From positions 44,270,265 through 44,334,264 of the forward strand of contig NC_054706.1 in the NCBI RefSeq assembly GCF_016097555.1: DNA of 64,000 bases. The letters run 5' to 3'. The notes under the pieces are model-generated. The model had not been told where the DNA came from. It saw only the letters and a program-made list of their open reading frames with translations, and did not search any database. The position numbers and the translations under genes are program-made. Below are positions 24,550 through 35,239 of this stretch, one piece after another. Source of the DNA: Gigantopelta aegis (Eukaryota > Mollusca > Gastropoda > Neomphalida > Peltospiridae). Position 1 is the first letter of the stretch, and each line of letters starts with the position of its first letter.

Positions 24550-24650
24550 GGAAATTGGGCGCCATTTTATAATTCTTGAAGTTAACACAACTGGGACGAA
24601 ACATATTTAAAATGTTTATTCTCACAGCGGATTAATCACCAAGTCAGTCC
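24550..24650 (-). promoter_or_regulatory. MARF1: Candidate MARF1 promoter / non-coding exon 1 with YY1-like motif
   Basis: On the minus strand the core AAAATGGCGCCC (24557-24568) resembles a YY1 initiator-type motif. It is followed directly by a strong donor, GTAAGT (24544-24549). That is the layout expected of a short 5' UTR exon just downstream of a TATA-less start, about 1.2 kb above the next UTR exon. There is no transcript evidence, and the exon's 5' limit is a guess. Confidence 0.3.
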
Positions 24651-24701
24651 CTATTTTGGGATGTTACAATTTTTAGTCCTGGCATGAAATTCATGGGTTA
24701 T

Positions 24702-25125
24702 CGGTTTTACTTTAAAAATGTTTGCATCTTGTCAGGGGGCGGAAATTAGGGTTTGCTGAATTTGTAGAGTACACTTATTCAGGTTTGCTGAATTTGTAGC
24801 GTACACTTATTCAGGTTTGCTGAATTTGTAGTGTACACTTATTCAGGTCATTGAGAACACTTTGACCTATTTATATTCGTAATCAGCCGAGGTGTTCCAA
24901 ATTATCACTAATTTGTAGAACGGGTGGGCGAAGTGTGTTGCTTTTGTAGCAATCTGGCAAATTAATTGTAACCAATGTCAAAATAAAACGATATTGCTAT
25001 GTTTATTTTTTTGTTTACTTACTAGTAACTCCCTGTTATATTTAATTGGCGGTTTTACTTTCAAAATGTTCGTGTCTTGTCAGAAAGCAGAAATTAGGGT
25101 TTGCCGAATTTGTAGGGTACACTTA
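24702..25125 (+). repeat. Direct repeats including a 32-bp triplication
   Basis: A block from CGGTTTTACTTT through GTTTGC(T/C)GAATTTGTAG occurs at about 24702 and again at about 25050. In the first copy, GGTTTGCTGAATTTGTAG plus the following 14 nt is tandemly triplicated (24751-24846). Confidence 0.75.
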
Positions 25126-25246
25126 TTTATGCCTGACGTCAGACATGAAGTCAAGAAGGTTAGTAATTAAATTTAATGACAGTGAAAACTTCAAAAGAAC
25201 AGTGATTAATAATTAACTATGTATAGATTAGAAGGCAGTAAGACGT

Positions 25247-25299
25247 TTCTTCAGAAATAAGAATGGGCGGAGCGAAGTGTATTCTTATTTCTGAAGATA
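25247..25299. repeat. 16-bp perfect-arm hairpin
   Basis: CTTCAGAAATAAGAAT and ATTCTTATTTCTGAAG are exactly inverted around a GC-richer loop (GGGCGGAGCG). It lies directly left of the TTAA-flanked MITE. Confidence 0.8.
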
Positions 25300-25303
25300 C
25301 ATC

Positions 25304-26118
25304 TTAAAGCCGCACACCCTAGTTCCATCCAGCGAAAATAAATTATACTTTGGTTAATCTACAAACCTGTAACACACTTAGATCACGTTTTTATCAAATG
25401 GAGTGAAAAAGCAGGTTTTATATCGATAAATACCATGGGAATCCACATGTCCCAATTGCTTGAAATAATTTTGAAAGTTAGTATTCTGATGTCACGGGTA
25501 GATGTCGCTCGAAGCACAACAATGCCTACGCCACGACAAATTTCACAGACTTGGGGTGCGTTCGTTTCACCTCTCCTGGACATGTTCCAACTGTTCTGTC
25601 CTGGTTGTATCCCCTCTCCAGATATCGTAAGACTTAGCAAAAGTATTGGTTTTAAGGGTTTGTAACATTTTGTATTGAGACACTTACTTGTCTGAACTCT
25701 ATTGTTACTGAAAATGTTCACGAACTGTGAAGAAAAATCTCACAAATGAACAACAAATCGGATGTTGATTGCGCGAACCGTGCACGAGAAAACAAACCGA
25801 ACCAAAATGATAACGGTCACGTGATATACCAACGTCTGTGACATTGAAATGGAAATATCCCCTCTAAAAATAGATTGGACCTCGCTTGCTTAACGGTTTT
25901 TTCTCGAAAACACGTCTTGTGAAAAAATGCAAAAAATGCATTTCGTGGTTTTACAAACATCAGGATTACCAAAAAGCACTTCAGGTGAATGGAAATGTGT
26001 ATTCTAAATAATAAAATGGAAGTAAAGTGCAATTTTATTTGTGAAAAATGGGGTTTAATAGCGAAAAACAACGCCGTAATGGTTAACAAATAAACGTAAC
26101 TAGGGTGTGTCCCTTTAA
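25304..26118. repeat. TTAA-flanked MITE, about 815 bp
   Basis: Ends TTAAAGCCGCACACCCTAGTT and, on the other strand, TTAAAGGGACACACCCTAGTT, with TTAA at both borders. This fits a piggyBac-type target site. It contains no transposase; a 112-residue minus-strand frame inside it is not recognised. Confidence 0.75.
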
Positions 26119-28450
26119 TGTACATCACCACTGTAAAAAGTAAACAAGGCAACCAATTGAGCATCACTTCAAACAGGATACATACTGCTTGTATGTTATC
26201 AGGTGCCCTCTTTTGCACATTGGGGATATGTAACATATGTTTTCCGCAAGTTTTGATATGTATATATCTAAACATTGTTTCAGTAAAATCTTTAACCTGT
26301 AACACACACACACACACATATATACATGTATAACAGGGCTGTACCCATCTCACTTTTTTCTTTCTTTCTTTTTTAACTCCAGAAAATAGCAGGGTTTAAT
26401 TTGTATGTGTTTATTTTGTTTATAAAAAGTAGTTCCCCCCCCCCCCCCCCCACCAGGATTTTGATCAGGGCATGGCACTGTATAAAGTACATTTTCTATA
26501 GGTTGGCAGACTAGTAAAAATTCTGGCGGGCTAGTATTTTAGTTGGTTCTGGTTCTGGTCCAGCAGACGTGTGAAATATTGTCCATTTCTGCACCCCTGG
26601 GTTTGCGTTTGTTTGTTGAAAAATAGGCAGGCATAAATACTTTGTGGGCCCAGCCTGTGATTAAAATCAGGATTGCACATTTTGTTTGTTTTGTATTGTT
26701 TTGTAGGTATTAACGTGCTTATATTCAGAGGTTTCAAACACGCTAACTGGGGGCACAGCCTCTGATTAAAATCAGGGGTTGTTCCCATAATAAACTGAGG
26801 ATTGATGGTTATACGGTACTATAATGATGTCGGCTAACACCAAACAGGGAACATTTTGTTTTCAAAATCTTGATATTTCTAGTCAATTGAAAACTGATTA
26901 ATGACTACTGTTTAATGTTTTAAAATTAGTGTGTAGATACTGAACAAAATGTTCCCTGCCAAAGAATGCTTTGAACCACAGACCATGTGGCCTTTTCTTG
27001 CATGTGTATATGTAGCCTCAATGGTATTCATTGTCCTTTGTATAATAAGGGATTAATGAATGAGCAGATTGCCCTATAATTAGTAATATTTTAAGAAACA
27101 AGACTAACGCACATAGTGATTACAGTTAACATATTAATACATGTTATAATTATAAAACACCTTCCTTTCTCACTGTCCCTACCTCATGTAAATATACTTT
27201 CATGATGAAATACACAACATTTTGGTCAGCCTAAATCATACGGCCTCTCGTGTTACAGCCGAAGATACACCAAACCATACGGTTGTTTGTTTTGGGTTTT
27301 TTTTTTGCAGGGGCGAAGTGGTAATTCATTGGGAGCTAACTGGTAATGTGTTGGGGTCGAACTTACATATATTTCGGGGGCAAACTGACTAGGTCATGCA
27401 AACATTTTACATAGGTTGGTCTCTGGCAGTAAGAGAGTTAATAACTGTCCAAATGTCCGTCTAGTTCTCTTCCCGTCAGAGTAGTCAGGCTAGCACGAAT
27501 CGTGCATGAGAAAACAAAACTAAACGGAGTTTGAAGCATAGGCTAATGCAGTTATGGACGTTGACGATCCGAATCGTATGGAAGAATAGAATCATCACTA
27601 TAATAATTTTTCTCGACTATCCCATTTCTATTCTATCTACTCTCTACCTTTATTACTATCCTATATTAATACATATTAATTATGTTAAATACTTTATGCC
27701 ACTGGACATTATGTTATTATATTTTATATATGATTATAAATATTGATTATTGTCTAATGTCCATCTTGTTTAGAGGAGCACTTATGTGGGCTCTGCCTGT
27801 TGTGCAATCCTTTTGACTTTTTTCTGATCAATAATTGAATAAAATATCAAACAAATGCCAATTTTGGACCAATGGAAGTTTGGGGGGGTACCTGCGAGTT
27901 TAATCAAGCAACGGTTAATATTTCGATATCAACATTAAAATATATATATATATAACCTTTCACCTCGAATATATAAAGTTACGTACCTCTAGTGAAGGCT
28001 ACATTTATTAAAAAGTCTATCCAAAATCCATACTAAAATATTAAAATCAAAATATGTTTTTCTTTTTCTCTACTTCCTTTGGAGAACGCACAACAGTTCC
28101 GGTAATTTTCACTACGCGTTAAAAGAATAGTACCTCGATTAACATACTTTGTATTTAAAATACACGCATCTGTTAATGAATAGGTAGCCTTTTTGTTAAA
28201 ACAACACACCATATTTATATAATGTATACATACATGGCATATTAGTAACTAATGTAATGTACTAATGTGTTGTGATATTTATTTATATATAAGTAGTACC
28301 TGACCCCTCTGTGTTCAGCGACAGCGAGCGACACTAACGTTCGCGAACTAAGCGTATAACCCAGTCTAACAAACGTTTATCCTGCTCTATCTAGTTGAAC
28401 TCAGCCATGGCGTTAACGGGACAATCAATTCAAATATGACTTTATGCGTT
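26119..28450. other. Intergenic, repeat scraps only
   Basis: Holds a CA run (26301), a C run (26433), a MITE end (26455-26596) and a short (TA) stretch at 27942. No gene recognised. Confidence 0.5.
26455..26596 (-). repeat. MITE end with GCGGGCTAGT phrases
   Basis: Ends ATTTCTGCACCCCTG, the complement of the start of the copy at 10167, and has the same GGCGGGCTAGT phrase. Confidence 0.55.
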
Positions 28451-28458
28451 AGATGCAA

Positions 28459-28590
28459 AAGTTTGTTTTGTTTAATGACACCACTATTTTTAAAGCATAT
28501 TGATTTATTCATCATCGGTTATTGGATGTCAAACATTTGGTAATTATGACATATTGTCTTAGAGAGAAAACCCGCTACCTTGTTACATTA
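28459..28590 (-). repeat. SINE tail B, left piece of a split copy
   Basis: Minus-strand SINE whose body continues at 29317 after a 726-bp insertion. It ends with the target duplication TGTTACATTA. Confidence 0.82.
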
Positions 28591-29316
28591 TGTCATGTCA
28601 TAGGGTTTTACGTGCACATTCAGAACAAGCTGTTGTAGCGCCATGACAGGAACGGTCGGGGGGGAGGGGAGAGGAGGGACCGCCTGAACTGGCAGGAGCA
28701 AGGGAGCACCAGCAGCCCGATCAAATCGGTAGCAGGCGGGTGGGGGTGGTGGTGGTGCTATGGAATTTGAATGGAGCAGTTAAATGCCAAAGAGAAAAGG
28801 GTGCGCAATTTTGATTGAGGGAATTTGGCGCAATTTTGAACGGTCGGTCGAAAGGTAAATGGCCGAGCTAATATAGGTTTTGATATTAGTGAATCGAGAG
28901 TAGCTCGTTAATTTTAGACCTTTAAGATGCTGTGGTGTCTCCCTAGGTTGCCCATAGGGCCCTTATAAAGGGCCTGACCGCTTCTGGTCGAGGCATCACC
29001 AAGTACCAAGTTATTACCAGCAGCAAGTATTGGGGGTTTGGGTGGGGGAGGCCGATATTCTTTTGTTCAGCTTCCCCCGGGTGCATTGCAATTGTGTACT
29101 CGGAACGGTATTCTTTTGTCCGGTTCCTTATTAGAGTACGTGCTGGACCATTAAATGGGGGCGGGTGCATTGTTATCATTAGTCAATGCACCCTGTGTAC
29201 CGATGCAGTGAGCGTGTAGTCTGTGTGTGAATCCTAGTTTTGTGTTACGGTTGTACCTATTGTCTTAAGTCCCTATTTTAGTGAGTTCAACGGTCATTCA
29301 TGACCATCCATCCCCC
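28591..29316 (+). mobile_element. Unclassified 726-bp interspersed element inside a SINE
   Basis: Bounded by TGTTACATTA at 28581-28590 and 29317-29326, so it is a complete insertion. It starts TGTCATGTCATAGGG, with TTTTACGTGCACATTCAGAA nearby, then a GC-rich palindromic section (GGGACCGCCTG and CAGGCGGG). It shows no poly(A), no inverted ends and no coding frame. A longer-armed partial copy is at 47996-48435 and a scrap is at 32066-32125. Confidence 0.7.
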
Positions 29317-29440
29317 TGTTACATTAGTAGAAAGGGACCTTTTATATGCACCATCCCATAGACTGGATAACACACATTATCACGGCCTTTGATATACCAG
29401 TCTTGGTACACTGGCTGGGACGAGGAAAGATGCATATCCG
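29317..29440 (-). repeat. SINE body, right piece of a split copy
   Basis: Continues the SINE at 28459 with AGTAGAAAGGGACC and CTTTGATATACCAGT; the head is missing beyond 29440. Confidence 0.8.
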
Positions 29441-29629
29441 GACCACCAACACATTCACTGACAGTCTAACAAATAAAACAACGCGTAATATTAGAATTCA
29501 TAATATAAAATAGGCTTACAAAAATCATGATTATTCCTGTTAATTGCTGATCGCTGAACGGTACTCTAACTTGGAAGGGACGTGACGTCAGCTCATAAAA
29601 ATTACTAGGCCTACTGCTGTAGCCTATGA

Positions 29630-29720
29630 ACTGAGTGGGTGTGGGTAATTTTTTGCATGCTTTTATCAGAGAACTGTTCAAGCACACCTGTTGTGGGCAC
29701 AACCTCTGACTTCGCCAGAT
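29630..29720 (-). repeat. Interspersed repeat, copy 2
   Basis: Inverse of 13485-13580 (shared CTGTTCAAGCACACC). Confidence 0.5.
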
Positions 29721-29754
29721 AGTTACATCCAAAATAGGGAGCTGTGCACCGAAT

Positions 29755-29756
29755 AA

Positions 29757-29824
<68 letters not shown>
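29755..29824. repeat. (CA)n(GA)n microsatellite
   Basis: Ten CA then about 25 GA units. The Leu-Ser frames over it are artefacts. Confidence 0.95.
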
Positions 29825-29826
<2 letters not shown>

Positions 29827-30368
29827 ATATAAGGCAAGGCGCTTCATTTTGATCAGCCTGACTTGTAAAATGTTTTGTCCAACATACGCTGCAATACTCA
29901 TTTACTGAACTATTATAATCTCAAGTGTCATACTTTACTATTTGGAGATTCTAATTTAAGTGTCCAAGATAATATCTCTATATTTAAATCTGTTCAGAAT
30001 TTTCTTATTAATAGTAAGCGTTTCGAGATCAATTAACCATTTAACCATTCTAACTGTGCTATTTATTCTTTGTTTTATCTACACCTTCCTCTCTTATACC
30101 CCCCCCCCCCCCACACACACACACACACTATCCGTGTTATCTTTATTGTAATATTGTTCTAGCCATCTTGATGTATAATTTGTTAAATGTAGGGATAGGC
30201 ACTTGTCTGTTGGCCAATCCCACATTTGATCTGCAAATAAATATTATTTAAACCAAAATAACATAGTTATGCCATGAGGACACATGAACCATGTGATAAA
30301 AAAAAGTTTCTACTTGAACTACTTGATTGGTCAGTTCTGTGATTTTAGATGACGCTGTCTACTTGATT

Positions 30369-30808
30369 AGGGTCTCCACGAGTACTCGAGTACTCGGGCA
30401 TGGGTCGAGTCTAGCAAGACTCGAGTCCGTTCACAGGACTCGAGTATCCGTACAAGGTGGAATACAATCATCAACTATAATATAATGGACAATGTAAGAC
30501 AATAATTTCAGTAGTAGACAATCAACGATATAAGTTACACAATAATTATATGATCATGCGCTAGTTTCTTTTTTTTTTTGAACTGGCCGTCCGTCCATTA
30601 CAAAGCTGAATGTAACAACAGGTTTGTAAATGCAATACAATGACGTGATTTGGCATCCATGTTCAGCGCTGGAATTGAGATTCATAAGGCTATTTTACTT
30701 TATTCCTTAATCTCATTATCTTTTAGTGTAAGTGTCGGGTACTCGGGTCCGGGTCGAGTTTGACCCTCGAGTACTCGAGTCCGATATTTTGGACTCGTGG
30801 AGGCTGTT
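30369..30808. repeat. Foldback MITE with ACTCGAGT phrases
   Basis: The left end has GTCTCCACGAGTACTCGAG and the right end has GACTCGTGGAGGC. Both arms repeat CTCGAGT/ACTCGGG-type phrases around an AT-rich centre. Confidence 0.68.
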
Positions 30809-31432
30809 CAGTCATGATCCACTTCATGCAAATAACAGTTAGGTGCCTACATTTTCCCCCATATCATTATACAAAGACTAATATATGTGATGTTAATAAC
30901 ACCTTTACGTATTCTTTTTGTGTCCAGTCAAGTGTCCAGACGACGGCATCGCTACCAGACAATTAGGCCTACATTGTCTGTTAATCCACCAAATGCACAC
31001 CAGGTTCTGCCAAACAGACACCACGGGCGGAGGCAACTGAAAAAAAAAAATTACTAATCAAAATTATACCCAAGTGATTTTCTAGTCGTATATCTTAGTT
31101 GTGGAAATCCCTGAAATAAAAAACATAAAAATGTATCAGTATTATCATGACCTGTTACGGTATTCAAACAACCGGTACAAACAATGACAATAAATTACCT
31201 GTTATAGATAGAAATACTAAAATTATACTGCAAACCATATGTAATTTGAAACAGACTATAACACCCAGGTTGATATTGATTACACCTGACAGGTGAAGTC
31301 ACAAGTACGGTACTAAGCTTTTCAAGTTCAAGTTCTTTAACTTATCAGCTAAGCAGAGGGGTGGTCTCAAAATTTATTGCACTGCACTACTGTCATGTTT
31401 GGCTGTCACGGTTAATTATGACTGGACCGTTT

Positions 31433-31593
31433 GTGCTAACATCGGACAGTTTGAAAGTGGTGTTATTATTAGCAATAAAATGTTTACAGTTTGCCCAAAT
31501 AAGCTCGATGGGATTGAGCTCACATTGACGGACTGGGGTCCTTAAAACAACATGTTTGCTACCTTTGGAAAGTTTTAATTTTGTGATAGTCAA
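31433..31593 (-). pseudogene. DDE transposase C-terminal fragment
   Basis: The minus-strand frame contains VVLRTPVRQCELNPIELIWA then NNNTTFKLSDV. This is the D-to-E catalytic end (NPIELIW) of IS630/ISL2EU-like DDE transposases, where the Glu of NPIE is the third catalytic acid. Only about 50 residues remain, with no terminal repeats visible. Confidence 0.7.
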
Positions 31594-31664
31594 TTGAGTT
31601 CATTGTTGATTTAAAAAAAACAAAAAACAAACAAACAAACAAACAAACACTGTGTGTTATGTGG

Positions 31665-31960
31665 CCTCAGACCACAATTAATTTCGCTATATGTTTCTAC
31701 ATAGCCTTAGTGGCTATAACATTTTTATTAATATCAGCAGGCCCGTGGATTTTTGTATGTACCTTTGCCTGCCTGGGAGGGGGGGGGGGGGGGGGGGGGG
31801 CACATACCCTGAAAAGGACAACCCCTGTTGTCCAGCTCTTTCTCCTAGCATATTGGTTTAAACAAACACACCCTCTAAACCAGGCCGGAGTACACCCATT
31901 TTACACAAAAAGCTCTACTTTTGCATGGGCCGGAATTACCACAAACATGTCTTCAATGTC
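31665..31960 (+). repeat. Interspersed repeat with G run, copy 2
   Basis: Second copy of the repeat at 12480. It starts CAGACCACAATTAATT and has a longer G run. Confidence 0.75.
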
Positions 31961-32464
31961 AACAAGTTACACATGTTTACAAACTACATGCTCTCTCCTG
32001 TCACTTCAGTCAAATAGTTGCCACTTCATAGCTGTCTGCCATGACAACCAAATGGGAAGATAACTGAGGTCAGGTCATATGGCTTTACGTGCACATTCAG
32101 AGCAAGTTGTCGTAGCGCATGCTAAGATAACTGTAATCTAAGGCCATATCACCAACGAGATCCCGTAATGCTGTCGTTTCATTGGCCGGTGCTTCAAAAC
32201 AACTCTACGTGAGGCTCTCGGGGAACAAGCCCTGTATGAATCCAACAGTTTTTGATGGTCGTGGCACTAACAATGTTACCAAACGAATGCCGCCACCTAG
32301 TGGTAATTTGAGATCATTACCAGACCAGACGATTAACTTCTGACCACACTGTTGGTGGTATTATCAAGGGGATTTTAATGACTAAATGGAGTTCGGTACA
32401 AAAAGGACTTTTGCGGATGGCGAAGGTGGCAGTGAATCGAGGGTACACTGTAATTGAAATGGAA

Positions 32465-32650
32465 AGTAGTACAAGGGCCTATATAGAGCCATAACCTACT
32501 TTCCGTGAACTTGACCTTGGTAGGTGTCTGACCTTGGTGTGAGTCATAGACTGACCTTGCCATACTTGGTAGGTGTGTGTCATAGACCGACCTTGACACA
32601 CTTGGCAGGTGTGTGACCTTGGTGTAAGTCATAGCCTTGACGTACTTGGT
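32465..32650 (+). repeat. Left terminal inverted repeat of the Polinton-like element
   Basis: Pairs with 35775-35960 inverted; shared blocks include AAGGGCCTATATAGAGCCAT and CCTTGGTAGGTGTCTG. Confidence 0.85.
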
Positions 32651-32858
32651 ATGTAACTCATGGCTTAGTCTTGACCTACTTAGAGGGCAGTTACTGGTAG
32701 GCAGGCGCACGAATTTGGCACAGGTGTGTGCCCGACTTCCATGAATAACCGTGCCCCTGACCTACTTAAACTAGTCGCGTCGTGTCCTTGGACTGTCCCC
32801 GAATATTGTCCTTGACCTAGTTACGACTGGCCATGACCTATGTAGGCTCGTATTGGGA

Positions 32859-32867
32859 TATAAAAAG
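32859..32867 (+). promoter_or_regulatory. TATA box of the BIR gene
   Basis: TATAAAAAG stands 97 nt before the ATG at 32964. A start site about 30 nt downstream would leave a short leader. Confidence 0.65.
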
Positions 32868-32963
32868 GGGGTGTTTTGTTAGTAGCGTCATTCGCTTGCC
32901 GAAAGTTCTGTGAACGAGATCTATTTTTGCTTTGGAGTTTGAAGATATTCTAGTACGAAGAAA

Positions 32964-33443
32964 ATGGCATCGGGATATTCGAGCAGTGTTAGTAGCAGCA
33001 GCAGTAGCGACGAGGACGACGTCTTGGTCTGCAAATGTTCAGAAAGACATACAATCAGTGACTACCAAACACGTGAAATTGGGGTTGGAACTGAAGAAGG
33101 CGAACTCGTGGATGAACCCACAGATCAGACGGATGCTGCCTGTGAAACAGATGCTGCCTGTGAGGAAGACTGCTATTCAAGACGTTGCTTGTTCTGTCAT
33201 CGTCCCGAAATGATTTATTTCTATGGCCGGATGCTGACGTATGCTCGGTGGCCTATACAATTACGTCATAAACCAAAAGAACTTGTCAAGGCCGGTTTCT
33301 ACTACACGGGAGATCACGATGCCATCACCTGTTACTGTTGCGGACTTCGCGTCTACCGATGGAAGAAGACAGACGACCCAGTGATGGAACATTACAGACT
33401 CTCTCCAAGATGTCCCTATGTGAACAACATGTTCAGACATTAA
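32964..33443 (+). CDS. Single-BIR inhibitor-of-apoptosis-like protein, 159 residues
   Basis: A single-exon frame with ATG at 32964. Residues 1-66 are acidic and Ser-rich and include a DAACETDAACE repeat. Residues about 86-155 form one BIR domain: RMLTYARWP, GFYYTG, then zinc ligands C123, C126, H143, C150 in exact CX2CX16HX6C spacing, with W133 and EHYRLSPRCPYV. BIR domains bind caspases or IAP antagonists and block cell death (family knowledge). There is no RING, CARD or UBA domain. It has its own TATA box and an AATAAA at 33490, and lies just inside the left terminal repeat of the Polinton-like element, so it is read as cargo of that element. The frame looks whole. Short single-BIR proteins also occur in mollusc-infecting herpesviruses, so a viral source is possible. 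Confidence 0.85.
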   Translation: MASGYSSSVSSSSSSDEDDVLVCKCSERHTISDYQTREIGVGTEEGELVDEPTDQTDAACETDAACEEDCYSRRCLFCHRPEMIYFYGRMLTYARWPIQLRHKPKELVKAGFYYTGDHDAITCYCCGLRVYRWKKTDDPVMEHYRLSPRCPYVNNMFRH

Positions 33444-33487
33444 ATGTTTCAGACACTTGTGTGCTAAGTTTTCATGTTGTATGTTGT

Positions 33488-33496
33488 GAATAAAAC
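33488..33496 (+). terminator. Polyadenylation signal of the BIR gene
   Basis: AATAAA about 45 nt after the stop codon, followed by a GTTTTGC-type U-rich stretch. Confidence 0.55.
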
Positions 33497-33714
33497 CGTG
33501 AATAACAGGTTTTGCTTTCTTATTTATGTCCTGCGTCCATGAGTGTGTCTCTAGACGTGTCCCTATGGTAGTGACACTGGTAAAGGGTAACATTTTGGTA
33601 ACGATGTTTTTTGGGAGCTCGCGCGAGGAGTTTTGTGCTTGGGAGGAGGGGCACTGGTCATACGTATCACACACATTCGAACTTTCCTGTACCATATCTT
33701 TATGCGTCATAAGG

Positions 33715-33722
33715 TATATAAG
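33715..33722 (+). promoter_or_regulatory. TATA-like box before the Gln-rich frame
   Basis: TATATAAG lies about 40 nt before the open frame, the same layout as the BIR gene. Confidence 0.5.
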
Positions 33723-33754
33723 TAAAATAGTTTTGGAAAACTCATTTGAGGTAG

Positions 33755-34108
33755 AACCTTCAGAGGAGCAACTTGTCAGACCAGTACAAGTTATATGTAC
33801 TCGAAGTGGATAAGTGGACCCGTTTCTATAAACAACAGGCACAAGGTAAACTTCAACGTCACTTCGAAATTCAACGTGGTGGGAAAAGTCAGATCATGTA
33901 CAGTGTGGATCGATGTCTAGAACTCTACGATCCCACGTGGAAAGAAGAAAACGAGGAACAGAACAAGCCCCCGACACCCGAAGTAGTCATGGTCTCCCCA
34001 ACACAACAGGTGGTAGAGCAAGCCAAGGCCGATCTGAAACGGAAACAACAACAACAACAACAAAGTGGTACGGGTTGGAAAGCCCCGAAACTGCAGAAGC
34101 ATTTCTAA
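33755..34108 (+). CDS. Gln-rich charged protein frame, cargo of the Polinton-like element
   Basis: Open frame of about 115 codons. The first half has DQYKLYVLEVDKW and a basic GKLQRHFEI segment. The second half is Lys/Glu-rich with a (CAA)n-coded Gln run and ends PKLQKHF. No family recognised. The translation start is not assigned, and it is described only as part of the fossil element. Confidence 0.5.
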   Translation, partial: NLQRSNLSDQYKLYVLEVDKWTRFYKQQAQGKLQRHFEIQRGGKSQIMYSVDRCLELYDPTWKEENEEQNKPPTPEVVMVSPTQQVVEQAKADLKRKQQQQQQSGTGWKAPKLQKHF

Positions 34109-34159
34109 ATAAACTATAAAAGAAACTATGTGGGTCAGATATCGTCATTTTATTTAGAG

Positions 34160-34232
34160 TCGTCATGCAGAGCACATGTTCAGAATGTGGTTTCACATTC
34201 TCGAGGAGAGACGCCATGTTAAGACATTTTTA
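34160..34232 (+). pseudogene. C2H2 zinc-finger-like remnant
   Basis: Short frame with CSECGFTFSRRDAMLRHF, the front of a classic C2H2 finger. Too short to be a working protein by itself. Confidence 0.45.
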
Positions 34233-34245
34233 ACAAAAACATGCT

Positions 34246-34430
34246 AAAGGTCTACCACCACCACCACGACCACAGCAGCAGCCACCACCACCACCATCAC
34301 CACCACCACAGCAGCAGCCACCACCACCACCACCACCACCACCACAGCAGCAACCACCACCACCACATCAGCAGCCACCACAGCAGCAGCCACCACCACC
34401 ACCACAGCAGCAGCAGCAGCATCTCCTAAG
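34246..34430 (+). repeat. (CCA)n/(CAG)n interrupted trinucleotide block
   Basis: Alternating runs of CCA and CAG over about 185 bp. The His-rich and Cys/Gly-rich frames here follow from the repeat. Confidence 0.9.
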
Positions 34431-34942
34431 ATAATACAGTATTAAAATATTTAAAGTCACATCAATCACATCAAGGTTATACACAGAGCAGAAATAAAAA
34501 TATTTACCAAAGTCCAACGGACTACGTTCCCTGGGAGCCTTCCTATTCTGGTTCTCCTCCATATCTCTAAAAACTAGCTATTTATTATTAAAAAACAGAA
34601 TTCGCCTGGGGGTACAAGGCGGTACCTCCCCCTATCATCTGATATTTCCAACGCGACCAAGCGGTATTATTTCTCTCTGATCGTCAGACTTACTGACGCC
34701 ATCGTCGCCAAATCACGGTTGTAAAAACCGCACTCGCAGAGGTATTACGTAACTACTCGCCACATGGCCTCCACAGCTGGACTAAGTGCATATTGGAATG
34801 CCCGATCGCGCGAAGTATTACGTAACAACTTGCCCACCTGGGCTACGGGCAATGAAACTGCACACGGCCCTCTAACACAATTAAAATCGCCACAGGCGAA
34901 ACAAATTTAAGCGCATGTTCCGTCACAGGTTGTTAAGTTATT

Positions 34943-35239
34943 ATGGAAGCCAATACTCACGAACCAAAACAATTATCAAGAAAGGTCACGATATTTCACA
35001 GGGACATTTCTAAACTGACAGAGCGAACACATGTTGTGAATTCTTCAAACGCCGACCTTTTGCCAGTTTTTTCTGTTAATATATTTGTTCTACACATAAT
35101 ATTTGATTTGTATGTTATTGTGTTCTGCACATGTTTGGGATTTTGTGCGTACGTTCTTGGTTTTGTCGTTTTTGATTCTCAGCTTGGTAAGTTATTATTT
35201 GATACAATTTATGTTTTTCTTTTCAATTTTGTTTGTTAA
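34943..35239 (+). CDS. Small membrane protein frame, 98 residues
   Basis: ATG at 34943. Residues 1-38 are hydrophilic (METANTHEP-like start, KLTERTHVV); the rest is strongly hydrophobic with VNIFVLHIIFDLYVIVF and LGFCAYVLGFVVF, enough for two membrane segments. No family recognised. Cargo of the Polinton-like element. Confidence 0.4.
   Translation: MEANTHEPKQLSRKVTIFHRDISKLTERTHVVNSSNADLLPVFSVNIFVLHIIFDLYVIVFCTCLGFCAYVLGFVVFDSQLGKLLFDTIYVFLFNFVC

Larger units (their letters stand above)
1578..24568 (-). other. MARF1: MARF1 gene span (5' part and middle; 3' end outside the window)
   Basis: Gene-level entry for the ortholog of MARF1 (limkain b1), a cytoplasmic RNA-binding endoribonuclease that controls mRNA stability and retrotransposon silencing in the mouse oocyte (known for the family). 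Eleven coding exons read from 22184 down to 1578. Every junction is GT-AG and the phases agree throughout, giving 912 codons plus one base. Domain order: NYN nuclease (residues about 8-160), RRM1 (165-245), Ser/Asn-rich linker (246-620), RRM2 (621-705), first LOTUS-type domain (710-780), next LOTUS-type region (820-905). Vertebrate MARF1 has roughly 350 residues before the NYN domain; here NYN starts almost at the initiator Met, so the N-terminal extension is absent or unseen. The remaining LOTUS repeats should lie left of position 1. Confidence 0.93.

Noticed and set aside
25383-25721. 112-residue minus-strand frame near the 5' end of MARF1
   Set aside because: Lies wholly inside the TTAA-flanked MITE and has no similarity.
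29466-29901. Leu-Ser-rich frames
   Set aside because: Produced by the (GA)n microsatellite.
33261-33842. 193-residue antisense frame over the BIR gene
   Set aside because: The sense strand has the zinc-ligand pattern, TATA box and poly(A) signal.
34241-34429. His-rich 62-residue frame
   Set aside because: Pure (CCA)n/(CAG)n translation with no flanking domain.
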